Source: Armillaria gallica (Eukaryota; Basidiomycota; Agaricomycetes; Agaricales; Physalacriaceae). Taken from it: a stretch of DNA of 64,000 nucleotides. The stretch covers positions 3,596,001 to 3,660,000 of the forward strand of contig JBANDB010000008.1 of assembly GCA_037576215.1 (NCBI GenBank). Reading direction: 5' to 3'. The notes beneath the pieces are model-generated. The model did not search any database. It was not told the origin of the DNA and was given only the letters and a program-made list of their open reading frames with translations. A program made the translations under genes and the position numbers. Positions 25,470 to 36,995 of this stretch are shown here, one piece after another (position 1 is the first letter of the stretch; every line of letters starts with the position of its first letter).

Positions 25470-26492
25470 TGATGGAGAGCGGACTAAGACTTTTTGTACT
25501 TGTACTTGTTCCCCTGTAACAGTACTATGGTGTCCCATTTTATGAACATGGAACGAAGTTATATTAGGACACATCTACAAAATACTGACAATGATTCCCT
25601 CTCGTGCACTACCGGACCAGACGAAGTTGTTGCGCAGCCGACATGGTCAAACCAATACTGAAGCACCTGACTATCTATCCGACCTCGATTCTTACTATCA
25701 TGTTACTTTCTCTGCCCACTGAAGTGTTAAAGCGCATCATCTATTTAGTAAGGAGCCTATGGATCCGTAGTTCAATTTGATACGTCTTCCCAAGGTTTGC
25801 GATACCGTCCGCGTGGCCCTCCGACCCATATGTTCGTAGTTGTGCAAGATTGCTACACCCATGGTCTTCGAGATGATAGGTACGGAAAGAATTTCATTGA
25901 AAACAGTAAGACGTAGCTTCTATTGGTCCAGTAATGATATCGGTGCCAGGGTATTTTTTTCTCGGAAAAGTCCTTTCCACGCATCGAGTATGACATGGAC
26001 CACCGGACGATATACCCATAAGGCCGAGGGGTGTTTACTGTATTTGATGTGTTGACGATCGCTCTGAGGCCGTACGGATGTGCTGCCGTACTTCGATGGA
26101 ATCAATGTCTTCAACACATTATTCCCCGTGTCTGCCACGAAAAATCTACGCATCGGCACAGCGGTTATTCTCATTCTGCTCCCAATATCTGAACACGGTG
26201 CGGCTCGAAGCCAGGGCAATCAGGGTGAACAGGGACGCTCGAACGGCAATGACAAAAAGGACTTACATTAAAAGCGTAAGTTGTTTCCCCGGCTTAGGTT
26301 GCTGCGTCATCCCGTACACGAGATGTGTACCCCTCCAGGCTCCGAAGGTCTTTTCGATACTGGGTATGTGCAAATATGATTTAAAAGAGTCGTCTACGAT
26401 AGCCTGAGAATGAATCCAATGAGTCAGACATAGAAAAAACAATTAAGTCCGATCGTATATACGTGGTCTATATCGTCCAAGGAAATAATAGT
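25470..26492. other. Region with F-box pseudogene, otherwise empty
   Basis: This kilobase separates the orphan gene and SCS7 (convergent). The first half holds F-box remains; from 26056 to the SCS7 stop I see only short unrelated open frames. Confidence 0.45.
25700..26055 (+). pseudogene. Decayed F-box gene fragment
   Basis: The sequence begins MLLSLPTEVLKRIIYL, a clear start of an F-box. It continues in a different frame as LIRLPKVCDTVRVALRPICS, is stopped by TAG at 25837-25839, and resumes in that same frame as LCKIATPMVFEMIGTE. The order and pattern fit a mushroom F-box N-terminus (box, then a VC...L..IATP-like stretch). The first frame change could only be explained by a 23 bp intron, which is too short. 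The downstream LRR-like part is missing, so I call it a pseudogene. Confidence 0.5.
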
Positions 26493-27953
26493 TCAAAGAG
26501 GCAAGACGGTGCCAAAGACATGATCCCAGAACTTGCCTACAACAGCCTGTCAGAAAGGTTGACTCCGTCAACAGAACAGAGACGTACTGGTTACACCAAA
26601 GGCAAGCTCGTAGTTTTTGTAGTGATGAGCAAGGTGGTATCGTTTCTGTTCCGTCAAATATGCCGGAAGATTGGTGTGATGGAGCCTGAGGATTCAAGTC
26701 AGCGATGAACCAGGTCAAGGGGGTACCACTTACGCATAATGCATGGTGTCATAGATAACATCTACAAAGTCAATGTCAGCTGTGTTTGAAATCCGATAAT
26801 GTAATTATACTTACAGAATGCGAATGCCCCAGCTATGATTCCATTCGCTACTGGGGTGGGGAACAGCTTGTATGCCAGCTGGGTGAAAGGGAATTGAAGC
26901 GCTGTGAACAAAACTGGCGGCATGACAAGTCTCATTCTAGATATTACACGTTAACGTTGTTCACTATCAAATGACGCCTGGGGCTACGCACCGGTCCATC
27001 GGAAGGTAATGGTGTACACCATGAAGGAGGAAGTGTAGAGTGAGGAATGCACCTTTGTCAGGAAGATTCTCGTCGAGATGGAACAAGAACCGATGCATCC
27101 CGTACTCCAATATGGTCCAGATGATGTTTCCAATGAGGAAACAGATGGCGAATTTCGTATAGGACGCTATAGGGACTTGGGAGAGCAGCTGTAAGGGGAG
27201 TATAGGATTCACAAAAACTGAAGGAAGCGGCATGCTGAACTGCAGGATTGAACGTAGGGCAAGGTATGTCGCAATCGGGATCCAGACAAGCGGCACTGCA
27301 TACCACACGCATTTGGTGAACACCTATGGGAATGATGAGTGCCAACCAATTGAAGTTTCAACCACCAATGTACCTCGAGATAGGCTGGGCCGAACAGCCG
27401 GGCCAAATACGACAGATGTCGGGGTTGGTGAATTTGCTGGAGGTAGTAGTTTTTGCTGGGGGATAGTTGAGCCGAAGAAGAGAAAAGCATACGCTGACAT
27501 ACCTGAAGTTTGCATACCATACCTGGGGCAGCAATGGCTTACTCAGGTCCAAGAACTCATTCTTCGCAAAATCCGCCCTAAGGTCAGTGTCTTCCGGGTG
27601 GAAATCCTCGTCGACAACCCAGTCTAAATGAGCTAACGTTGGAAGTCATCGCTATAGGACTAGTGACAGTACGCACCCTGAGAGCAAGTATTCTCCTCGT
27701 TTCCTACCCTGCCAATGAGAAACTCCTCTAGCATATCGTACGCAGCCTCTGAGTGTTGATGCTCGTTCTTGTCGCTCATGACGTTTTCAATTGGTTGGCC
27801 TGCATAACGAAGAAGGATATCCTCGCCGCCAGGGTGGTCGGCCAAGAACCCTGTAATGTCGTACACCTTTCCTTGGTAGGAGACCCAGCAGCTGGAAGCC
27901 CCGACATGTTCTTTGAGGTCCCCGGGAGAGTAGATTCTGATCCTTTTAGACAT
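26493..27953 (-). CDS. SCS7: Fatty acid (ceramide) 2-hydroxylase
   Basis: This ER enzyme 2-hydroxylates the very-long-chain acyl group of ceramides. The N-terminus is a cytochrome b5 domain with the heme-binding HPGGEDILL and NEHQHSEAAYDML. The hydroxylase domain follows, with KFAICFLIGNIIWTILEYGM and di-iron histidine boxes HRFLFH, HFLLHGVHHYLPMDR, YDTMHYALHH and YHLAHHYKN. The C-terminus is FWDHVFGTVLPL. The 3' part is split into several small exons, all with GT-AG borders; reading only the longest frame would truncate the enzyme after PMDR. Complete. It is divergent to GH125 with about 350 bp between starts. Confidence 0.94.
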
Positions 27954-28304
27954 GTTGCTGGTGAGAAACAAGACCTTTTTTAGTCGGCCCTTCCTTTTTA
28001 GAGATGCCTGCCGGCGGTAAGTACAGAATTAACTTTGCTAATCTCCACGTTCCGTTCAGGAATATTGTATGGTCGTTGCTCGTTTCATACGTACGGTGCA
28101 TATCGGCGTTGATTATTTTGAAATCCGTCCCAAATTTCTGATGGACTGCCTGCCAGCTCACCTGACGAGAACCCTTGCGGCCAGAGTCTCGTGAACCCCT
28201 ACCATATGCAAGCCGTGGGTTCTTTCTATATAACATCGGCCGAACTATGGACGACATCACTGGACTTCATCCAGCAGACACTCGCTTTCAGATTATTGCG
28301 CTCC
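27954..28304. promoter_or_regulatory. Divergent promoter, SCS7 / GH125
   Basis: 351 bp between divergent ATGs. Contains several short open frames but no recognisable protein. Confidence 0.4.
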
Positions 28305-30837
28305 ATGAGGTTTTATTGGTCGAGTGCATTGGTAGCAACGGCGTTGCTCCAAGACGCCTTTGCGCAATGTCCTGATTATACCACGTATGCACAGGTCAGT
28401 CAATCTTGCTGTGGAACCGTACGGTCCCTAACTGAATTTCCACCTGCAGAGTACTGAGGGAAAACCATCGGACGGTCCTTTGGCGTTACCGTACATGCGC
28501 CCTGATCCTGCCTGCCGCACGTTCAACAGCACCGCTGTTGAGGTAAGTCGCGTTCTTCTGAGATCGAGACGTAAATCACCGCTCTTTTCTGCTAGCAAGT
28601 CGTTGTGGATATGAAATCGCGTCTGAAAGATCCTGATCTCGCGAGATTGTTTGAAAATACTTTCCCTAATACTTTAGGTCCGTCTCTGTGTACCTTGTAT
28701 CCCCTTCAGCTGCACGCTTACGTTCGTAAAGACACGACGGTCAGGTATTACAATGAAGTGGGCTTACCTTTCATCTTTTCCTCTGTGCTCGAATGATCTC
28801 CCTCGAAGACAGAGAATTTGGCCTTCATCATAACTGGGGTTCGAGTTCCTGACATCAGGCATAACGTTTAGCACTCATACTCACAGTTTTAGGATATAAC
28901 GTTTGTGCATGCTTCTCGTAAAGCACACGTCTATGAAATTCAATCTATATATCAGAGCTCAGTGGCTGCGTGATACCGCCAACCAGGTAGTATCTGCAAC
29001 TTCCATGCCAAAGCACCATCCACTCAATTTCCCGGGACAGTTTGCTCATTATGGATCCCTGCTCTCTATCGACCCGCATCTGGCTACTCTCGTTAAGGCT
29101 GTCATCAACAACGAGGCGCGTTACGTCGCGGAATATCCTTATTGTGAGTCTTGTAAAGTTCTGTCTGTATTTTGTATAATATTATACTTGTAGGTGGTGC
29201 GTTTCAGCCACCCCCAGAAAGTGGACTTGCTCCCTCTCATAACGATTGGGCGGATGGCGTTATCGTAAATCCGTGAGTGTTGCTTTAATATCTCTAGCGG
29301 TCTCTCTGAGGCGGAAATGAAGACCTGTGAACAATCAAACGGTCTTCGAGTGCAAGGTTAGCATGACTCCTTCATTTGTCTAAAGACTCGGCCCTTTCTT
29401 GATAGAAACATTATAGTATGAAATCGATTCGTTATGTGGATTCTTGAAGCTTTCTAGGATCTTTTATAACGCTACTAAGGACGAATCGTTTATGAATGAC
29501 AACTGTCGGTTTTCTGATGTGCTTCTGGGATGTAAAGTTGACGATGGATTTTCAAAGGGTTTTCTGCTGTCAACCAGATCTTTCGGGTCATTGACGAGCA
29601 ATCCCAGCCGACGTTTGATAAGGACTTTAACTTCATCTCATACTATAACTGGACTGGTGGAAATGGGGCGCTATCTCCTAGCGTTCCCAACGACGGTAAT
29701 GGGGAGCCAAAGGCATATACGGGCATGGTGAGTCTATGACCATTATACTTCTTCCCTTTCTCTGTTTAGTAGCACTATGTAGGTTGGCACGCATCATCGT
29801 CCTTCAGACGATCTCAGCGTGTTTGGTGAGTTCGCCAGTAATTTCCGAGAAAACTATCTGATTCTCTCCTGGAGCATTCCTTACGCCAGCGAACGCTATG
29901 CTCAGTGTGGAATTGGGCCATCTCGCCACAATCCTGGATTCCACGGGCAAAGGACAGAATATAAGTGCCCTGGCTAAACAATGGAGCTCGCGTATCCACG
30001 ATTCAATCTGGGAAAACACTATTGCTGACAACATTTTTGCGTACGAAACGAACGGTGGGTGGGTTTGTTGATGACTCTGGTTATTCGTTGACCATCTCTT
30101 GTAAAGGATATGGTGCCCGGTACATCATGGATGACGCGAATGTACCTGTAAGTCAGTTCCGTATCTTTACTTTTTCATCCAGATTAAGACCAGTCTTGTA
30201 CTACAGTCCCTGTTATCCCTTCCGTATCTTGGATTCTTGCGTAAAGATGATCCAGCCTACGTAGCCACTCGTCAGCTTCTACTTTCATCGAAGAATCCGT
30301 ACTTCGCTGCAGGGAAGAGATTCAATGGCATTGGGTAGGCGCTCCCACGTTCGTCCTTTTCGTTCTTTGATTGACGATTGGATGCTGCACCTTAGCGGAC
30401 CCCATGTCGATCCGTGGCACCCATGGTGCGTCGTTCTTCTTGTCAAAATGATGATCATTCAACGGGTTCTACTAGGCCAATGTCCCAGATATCTGCGATA
30501 TTTGGCACAGATGATGATGATGAAATACTTGAATCATTATACATAATCGCTAATGTGAGTACTTCGCGTATTGTTAAGTCTTGGTTCTCACCGTCAATTA
30601 GAATACGAATGGGCTCGGTTTGATCCATGAATCCCAATCGATATACAACTCTTCGGACTACACGCGGCCTTGGTTTGCGTGGGCAAACAGCTACTTCGCA
30701 GAGTGAGTAGACACTTGATTTTTTTGATCTTCATCAGTTAAATGCAGGAAATGTGGCGCAGGATGCTCTTGGATTTGGCCGCTCGAAAGCCTGGCCTGAT
30801 TTTCTCTGAGGATGTGAGCTACAGGCCTGGCCAATGA
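28305..30837 (+). CDS. GH125 exo-alpha-1,6-mannosidase-like protein (Mug157 family)
   Basis: This is a secreted glycoside hydrolase family 125 member. A signal peptide is clear ([20 protein letters not shown]). Spliced landmarks: [111 protein letters not shown], then [40 protein letters not shown] and [10 protein letters not shown]. The GH125 hallmark HVDPWHPW is intact. There are at least thirteen introns and one 8-nt exon at 28893-28900 encoding most of DIT. The end is EDVSYRPGQ; a slightly different last junction is possible. Acts on alpha-1,6-mannose linkages by family knowledge. Confidence 0.9.
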
Positions 30838-31089
30838 ATGCCACTACTTTGCGGTACATCATAACATGTATCTGAAACTTGAATTCTTATGTAGCTATTG
30901 AGCGTACACGTAAACATTTTGTCTTTGTGCTCGCTGTGTCATAAATGTAAATCAAACCACAAATGCCGTGACGTGACGTTACCCCCAACTCAGTCGGACT
31001 CGGATACAATCCTTTATATACTCATGCCTGTGTTCCTAGCATAAACCAAAAATCCTTTCTTTCTTTGGTGGCTTATTCTTTCCACCGCC

Positions 31090-33367
31090 ATGTCTTCCAC
31101 TCCACGTGAAATTGGTACGCTCATCGTCGTTATTGTCAAAGCCGTACGGTTCTCTACTCCTGTATTACCACCTGGCTAATACCACGCTTCCAGAATCATC
31201 TCACCAACAAGAGGCACATCGGGAAGCAAGATCCTTACTGCTCTGTCGAGTTTGAAGGAAGAAAAGGACGCACAAAGACGATTAAACGCGGTGGCCAGCA
31301 CCCAGAGTGGGACGAAGAGCTCCGGTTTGCCGTGTTTGAGGATGTTGAAGACATATTGGCTCGTACCGCAGACCGGACCCCTTCGCCACCCGCCAAGAAT
31401 GGATCTTCTCCACTAAGGAAGTCGACAGCGAAGTTCAGGACGAAAAAAGTGATCAAGCTCGCGGTGTATGCTGATGATGCTAGAGAGCCTGAGCTCGTTG
31501 GAGAGGCATTAGTGGACCTGACGACGGTGCTGACCAAGGGTGAACAGGATGGTGAGTAAACCTCATGTTCTTTCTTTGGCTTACCGTTATTAACGAGTCC
31601 ATAGAATGTTACACCTTGATGTACAAGGAACGATTTGCAGGTCAAGTCTACTTGGAGCTGACATTTTACTCCAATGTATGTCTCTTTCATCAATTTATGT
31701 CGCGTCGCATCTCGCCTAAGTGTTGTGCATAGGAAGCTCCTCCTGCGAAGAAAACGAAACCCAAGCCAAAGGACAAAAACTACGCTGGCCCGGGAGAATT
31801 TGTAGGCGAATCGTCGGCGCCTAATGGTCAAGGCGCGCCCCCTAGCAGGATTGTCTCTATGAGCGTATTGCCCAATCATCATCGGCGACAGTCAGACTCG
31901 ATATCTTCGGTATCTTCTGTGAGACCGTCGAGTTCATTGGCGCAGCTTGATCTCTATAACCCTCCTTACGAAAGGCAGCGAAGATTGACATCCATGAGCA
32001 GTGTAGTGAATGATTTTGGCAATCTCGCCCTGTCCGATTCCAAGAGACGCGAGAGCTTTCCAGTGAGCCATCTGGTTGATACTCTGATTCAGTGCATCTA
32101 AATGTCCTTTCAGCCTGTAGCTTCTGTGTCTGGTGTGTACGGCGGAGGGGGATCTTTTCCCCAACATTCGTCATCTCTTCCGCCTGAACCAACATATGGA
32201 TATGAACCAAGCATATCGGATTCTGTATCAACTTACAGTTCAAGACCTCCTAGTACTCTTCCACCACAGCCTGGTTTGCCGTACCCTGCGCATGCGCCAT
32301 ATCAACAACCTTATGAAGTCACCCCAACACCAAGCTTTACCAAACCTACGATGCGACCGCGTTATAGTGTTCCTACTTCGTCTTCAGGGTTCATGCCACT
32401 GTCATCTCATTCTCGTGTTCTTCCATCTCATCCTTCCGAGCCTTCAGGTTTCGCCCCTCCTTTAGCTCATACGCCTGTCTCGACTCTTTATACAGGAAAC
32501 CACTTTCCCCCTCAGCAAAGTTTTACGCCCATGCCACCTCAGACTCCCGCTTTGATGTCGTTGCCTACTTCTTCGTCTTCGTCCAGCATCTTAGATGGCC
32601 CGCTACCATATCCAGGCACAACGCAGTACTCATATCCATATGCACCGCCACCGCCTGCACCCCTTGCGCAGCCGTATATGCCTCATCTGCTGCCCCAGAC
32701 ACCGCATCCTCCTTTACAGCAGTCATATACTGGCTATCCAATGACACCAGCTCCGTCTCAGGAACCAATTCCTGCGAGTTCTTCGCTGTCTACAAGCCAA
32801 GGCCCAGGATCAAGGCCCCTGCCACAGCCGCAACAGCCTCCGCAAGTACTTCCGCCGCCTCCGGTGAATCAGCCCCAGTATGGCACTTATAGTCCGTCAC
32901 AAGCAAATAGTGTGATGTTCCCGCCTACCAACGGTTATCAACCGCCGCCTCCTCCGCCTCCTCCGCTTCTCCAAAACAATTCACCTCCTCGCTCTCCCCG
33001 TTCTTACATGGAGACATCTCAGCCTGTTGCACCGCCCCCGCCGCCTCCTCCGCCTGTATCTCAATATGAGCCTCACGTTCCTCGACGTCGCGCTAGCTTG
33101 CCGACGCCACCTGGCCAGGGTCAACAGCAGCAGCAACCACAACGTGGAGCTCTCCCTATTCCTCCCCCCCCTCCTCCACCTGGAGACTACCACCAGAATT
33201 CTCATCCGCTGCCCATTCCCCCACCACCGCCATCAAATTTTGGACCTCCGGCTCAACCATACGTACCGGGACCTCCTCCTAGACCCCCTCAACTCAATGC
33301 CGAGGGCCACTGGGTGCCTCCGAGTATGTCTGTACAACAATCATACCCGCCACAAGGATGGGCGTGA
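31090..33367 (+). CDS. C2-domain, proline-rich protein (Inn1/Fic1-like)
   Basis: The N-terminal C2 domain reads GTLIVVIVKA, then NHLTNKRHIGKQDPYCSVEF, HPEWDEELRFAVFED, IKLAVYADDAREPELVGEAL and GQVYLELTFYSN. A long disordered tail follows with repeated polyproline runs (PPPPPPP several times) and many PxxP sites for SH3 domains. This architecture matches cytokinesis proteins Inn1 (S. cerevisiae) and Fic1 (S. pombe), which bind Hof1/Cdc15 SH3 domains and support septum formation. That role here is inferred from architecture. Five introns; one at about 32062-32114 joins RRESFP to PVASVSG. Confidence 0.83.
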
Positions 33368-33579
33368 TAATGCGCGACCCATCATAGCTTTTGTGTTTCT
33401 GTTGATTATAATTGTTTTTCAATCATCTTTTATTGGGACATAGCTTTGCACGCATCAATCATCAACTAATAAACATATTTAGGACATTGATAGATATCCC
33501 AGCGTTCTGTTACCGTCAAAAATTAATAGGAACATACTGACTATGAGTATTCAATTGCACTTGCTGTCGATGCTATGAA

Positions 33580-34045
33580 CTACTCTCCTGACTCCTTTGC
33601 CAACCTCCATTTGTTGATTTCTGTTTCTGTTGGGACGATTCCGCGTCTGGTAAGTTCTAAGCGAGCTTGTCTGCGAACGGCGTTTTCTTGGACACGACGT
33701 TCCGCCTCGTATTCAAGGAGTGCGTGTTCAGCCCCGAATACCAAGCCAAAGACACCAGAGGTTACGACCAAGAAACCTTTGAAGGACATTGGTTGTCGTC
33801 TTTGATGGTTAGTTGGACGACCTCGACAGTACGGAAAAGACAGGTACCTATACCAAGGCCACGCATAATGTGCAATGATAGAAAGCCCGAAACCAATGGC
33901 AGTCGTTCGGGCAGCTACCTGAAGATACATTGAACTTGTGCAGACGATACTCAGCAGAAATGAAACAGACTCGTATCCCGACCTCTGTCTGGAGATCCTC
34001 AGCATGCCGTACGTCCTCTTCACGGCGAACGCGAGCGGTGGACAT
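33580..34045 (-). CDS. Small membrane protein, probably mitochondrial
   Basis: I do not recognise a named family. Spliced product of about 118 residues: MSTARVRREEDVRHAEDLQT, then VAARTTAIGFGLSIIAHYAW, PWYRRQPMSFKGFLVVTSGV, FGLVFGAEHALLEYEAERR and a charged helix ending AKESGE. Two hydrophobic segments flank a short basic loop, followed by a long amphipathic basic helix; the shape is like small HIG1/Rcf-type inner-membrane proteins, but that link is inference. Introns: one after LQTE and one after WY, with a CTAAC branch point. Start chosen at 34045 because it is the ATG in frame with the conserved-looking part. Divergent to the next gene. Confidence 0.6.
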
Positions 34046-34173
34046 GGAGGAGAGGCCAACCAAGAGATGGTGGCAGTTCGTTTCGTTGTCATCTATTTGA
34101 AGCCAACGATTTTGTCAAATGTTGCCTGCCGGTCGTGACGCGCTCGAAATATTTCTTCCGTTCCATCACGACG

Positions 34174-34690
34174 ATGCAACGAATACTGGGCACCACCATT
34201 CGTATTGCACGGCCTCTCCACCATCGTGCTCTCTACATTCCTCGCCCCTTCTCGACGAGCACTCGACGTCTCGCCACACCCTCACCCGAGTCACCGGAGG
34301 ATCTCTTAAAATTTGAAAAGTTCCAGAACACGACGGTATTCAAGGCCTTGCGGGATAACCCGGATGCGTCGCGCGCTTTGAGTGATTTCATTGCTTTTAT
34401 TAAAAAGCAGGGTGTGTACTCTGCTCTGCTGAGTAACCTTGGCTTACAAGTACCAGGGCTCGACTACAGAACACCGCCATCCAAGATAGCAATGATCAAG
34501 CTTGCCATGAATCCAGAATTCAGGGCCGCCTTTCAGAAGGTCAATGAGGAGTGCATGAAGGTTGGCGTCGACTTTTCGTCCAAGGTATGTAGCAGTGTTG
34601 TCAACAGTGGACCATCAAAAACCTTTTCTTTAGGAAGTTCAACAGGAGATCATGGACATCTTCGGCAAACCGCCCACAAGCGACGATTGA
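34174..34690 (+). CDS. Small basic-presequence protein, probably mitochondrial
   Basis: Unrecognised family. The N-terminus MQRILGTTIRIARPLHHRAL is rich in Arg and hydroxylated residues, without acids, and ends at STSTRR, a typical mitochondrial presequence. The mature part is helical: LLKFEKFQNTTVFKALRDN, SRALSDFIAFIKKQGVYSAL, SKIAMIKLAMNPEFRAAFQK. One intron follows SSK and the last exon reads EVQQEIMDIFGKPPTSDD. An upstream in-frame ATG at 34135 is possible. It shares a 128 bp divergent promoter with the preceding small gene, so both may be co-regulated. Confidence 0.62.
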
Positions 34691-35110
34691 AGGTTACGGC
34701 CTGCATTACATTGTTCGCCTGCTGTTGGCTGCGCCGAGCTTCGTGAAGAGAATTCGAGTACTTCTACGTGATGTATACGGCTGCAATTCTCTTCCGAACT
34801 CTGTATTCATATGGGCGCCCTCTCCTCATAAAAACAGAGGCGCTCAAAAATATCTAGGGCATCGATTCATGTGCAAGAGCATTGAGATAACTTAACCAAG
34901 GCTAGGACTGCTTGCCCAGGAAAAGGACGCTACAAATTGACCATTACTACAAATGCGCCCTTCAAATTTAACAATACGCAGTCCTCTAACACCCATAAGT
35001 ACGAGTGTTTGACGAAAAGCAGTAGTCTTCCATCCACCACCAAAAAGACCGGCCATCAATAATCCAATACAAAGAGTTGGCCAATTTCAGAACAGACCAA
35101 CAGCTTCGTG
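34691..35110. other. Convergent spacer downstream of WD40 gene
   Basis: About 420 bp between the presequence gene and the WD40 gene. It may include a further 3' exon of the WD40 gene, whose end is uncertain. No separate gene is seen. Confidence 0.4.
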
Positions 35111-36728
35111 TCAGCGCACGGAACCACATGAACGATTTTTTGGCCTCTGGAACACGATATCTAGAATAAGATATAAGAACGTGTGCGAGGGGAATGAAGG
35201 CTTTACGCGCCTCTTTTATCACTTTGTTCGAGCGTCGAAGGTCCCATAACCGAACAGTTCCGTCCCTGTCTCCACAAGCAAACAATCCTCCCGACGGCAA
35301 AGAAGCACCTATACAAATGTTTGAGCATTAAAGAGCATACCTCGTACGTGGAAGCAAACCTCTTATATACCGTCCATTCACTTGTGCGCTAGCGTGACCA
35401 AATCGTTGGACAGGTATCTCTGGTGTCAATCGATGGTCGCGTAATTCAAACTGCAAGTCTCGATGTGCCACCTTGAGTAGAGGGTCAGTTCGCCGCCTTT
35501 CAATGATAGAAGAGCACCAATCTCGCACCTCTGTTAGAGTACAAAAGGGCGAAGAAGTCGTATGAGAGTTGTAGATTATATTTGAAGTCTTTAACGTGTT
35601 CACTACGCGCTCAGAAGCCAGGTCATAAAGGTTGATAGTGCAATCCGCTCCTCCTGACATGAGTTTATGACTGGTGTCTCGAAATGAAAGCAGCGATTGT
35701 ACAACAGAATTGTGCTTCATCGCTAATACCTTTGGAGATGCTGCAGAAAAATCGGGTTTGACCTCCCAGAGGTGAATGACGTGATCATATCCACCAGTCG
35801 CGAACATGAGGGGTTGCATCATAGCAGTCACGGAGCTAACACCACCTCGTTTAGCCTTATTCCAGGGCCTAGTGAAAGTCAAGGGAGGCTAAATATTTTC
35901 AGTTTGAGGCAGGTAGGTATACATTGCGTACTCACAGCCGGGAGGCCGATATGGACTGCAGATAATTGATGACTTTCCTGCAATCTGCTGACGATAACCA
36001 CACTACGCGCGCCGTTCGATAGAACACAGGCATCATCAACAGGTTCTCGGAGGACGGTGGGTATATACCCTGAAGGTCGATGTCTACGATACTAGTAAGT
36101 ACAAAGACTCTGCAGCATGGAAAGAGTCACCATACTTCAAGCTAGGCGTTATTTCGAATTCTTCTAAACTGCCGTACATCGAGACCGCCAGATATGTCGG
36201 AAATTGCGGATGCTGCAGAAGACGTCGCGCTTTGTCGTACTGTTCGCGGACTGGAAGCCTCAAGGTTTCGCGAACAAGTTGATTCGGTGCTGACTGTAGT
36301 TCGACAGGTATGGGGTGGGTAGCTGTGTCTTTAGTAACTTCCGCGTTTGCTTTGACTGGTGGGAGGGGTGACTCCGACACAATGACGACATCGTTGTCGT
36401 CCGGCTCATTGTCGTTTCCCCCGGACTCTGGTGGATAAACTGGTTGGCCATCAGGTTCTCTCAAAGGTTTAGGTTCGGGGACAGGCGACGTCTGTCCTGC
36501 GAATGGATGCTGAAACGAGAGGGTGCCAGATACGAATCCTCGGGAAGGAGGCTTCGATGCGGCATGGTTCGTAGGTGGGTGGAGAATCAGCAAATTCTCG
36601 CGAGGCAGAATTGAGAGAGATCCAGATGAGAACGAGTGGATGGTTTGACGTATACCGGACGAGATTTTAGGCCTTTCCAAGTTTGAGGTACTAGAAAGCC
36701 CACGATGATAAATGTTGAGGTCAGCCAT
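35111..36728 (-). CDS. WD40-repeat protein with SUMO-interaction-like motif
   Basis: The N-terminal 160 residues are disordered and contain EPDDNDVVIVSESPLP, an acidic-flanked hydrophobic core like a SUMO-interaction motif. WD40 blades follow: MFATGGYDHVIHLWEVK, KLMSGGADCTINLYDLASER and GGLFACGDRDGTVRLWDLRR. An intron ending near 36073 joins SLK to HRPSGYIPTVLREPVDDA, restoring the blade CVLSNGARSVVIVSR. The 3' end is uncertain; my best join gives NKVIKEAHIVFQRPKNR and a stop at 35111. No orthologue name is recognised. It may be a nuclear scaffold, as the motif and composition suggest, but this is inference. Confidence 0.68.
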
Positions 36729-36995
36729 TAAGGTTGATTAACAAGAATCGACTAAAAATGCGGTTAATAAACAGCTGTTCTTATGAGAGTCTTTACAGGA
36801 GTACTATACCATGAAGGTAGGTGCTCATCTCCATTCACATCTGGCGAGATCACAGAAGGTCAATGCGATATGGACCTTTTCTGCGCCAGCGATGGTGGTA
36901 ACAAGTAAATTTACCGTCGGTCCGAAAGAACCGAACTTGACCAACTTCTCCCCGTTACGTCAGCAGCCTCTTTACCTTCACTCCTCCATCCAATA
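36729..36995. promoter_or_regulatory. Divergent promoter, WD40 gene / PPIH
   Basis: 267 bp between divergent starts. No TATA box; a pyrimidine-rich segment lies just before the PPIH ATG. Confidence 0.45.

Noticed and set aside
31235..31882. 215-codon minus-strand frame
   Set aside because: Antisense shadow of the C2 domain exons; no recognisable motif.
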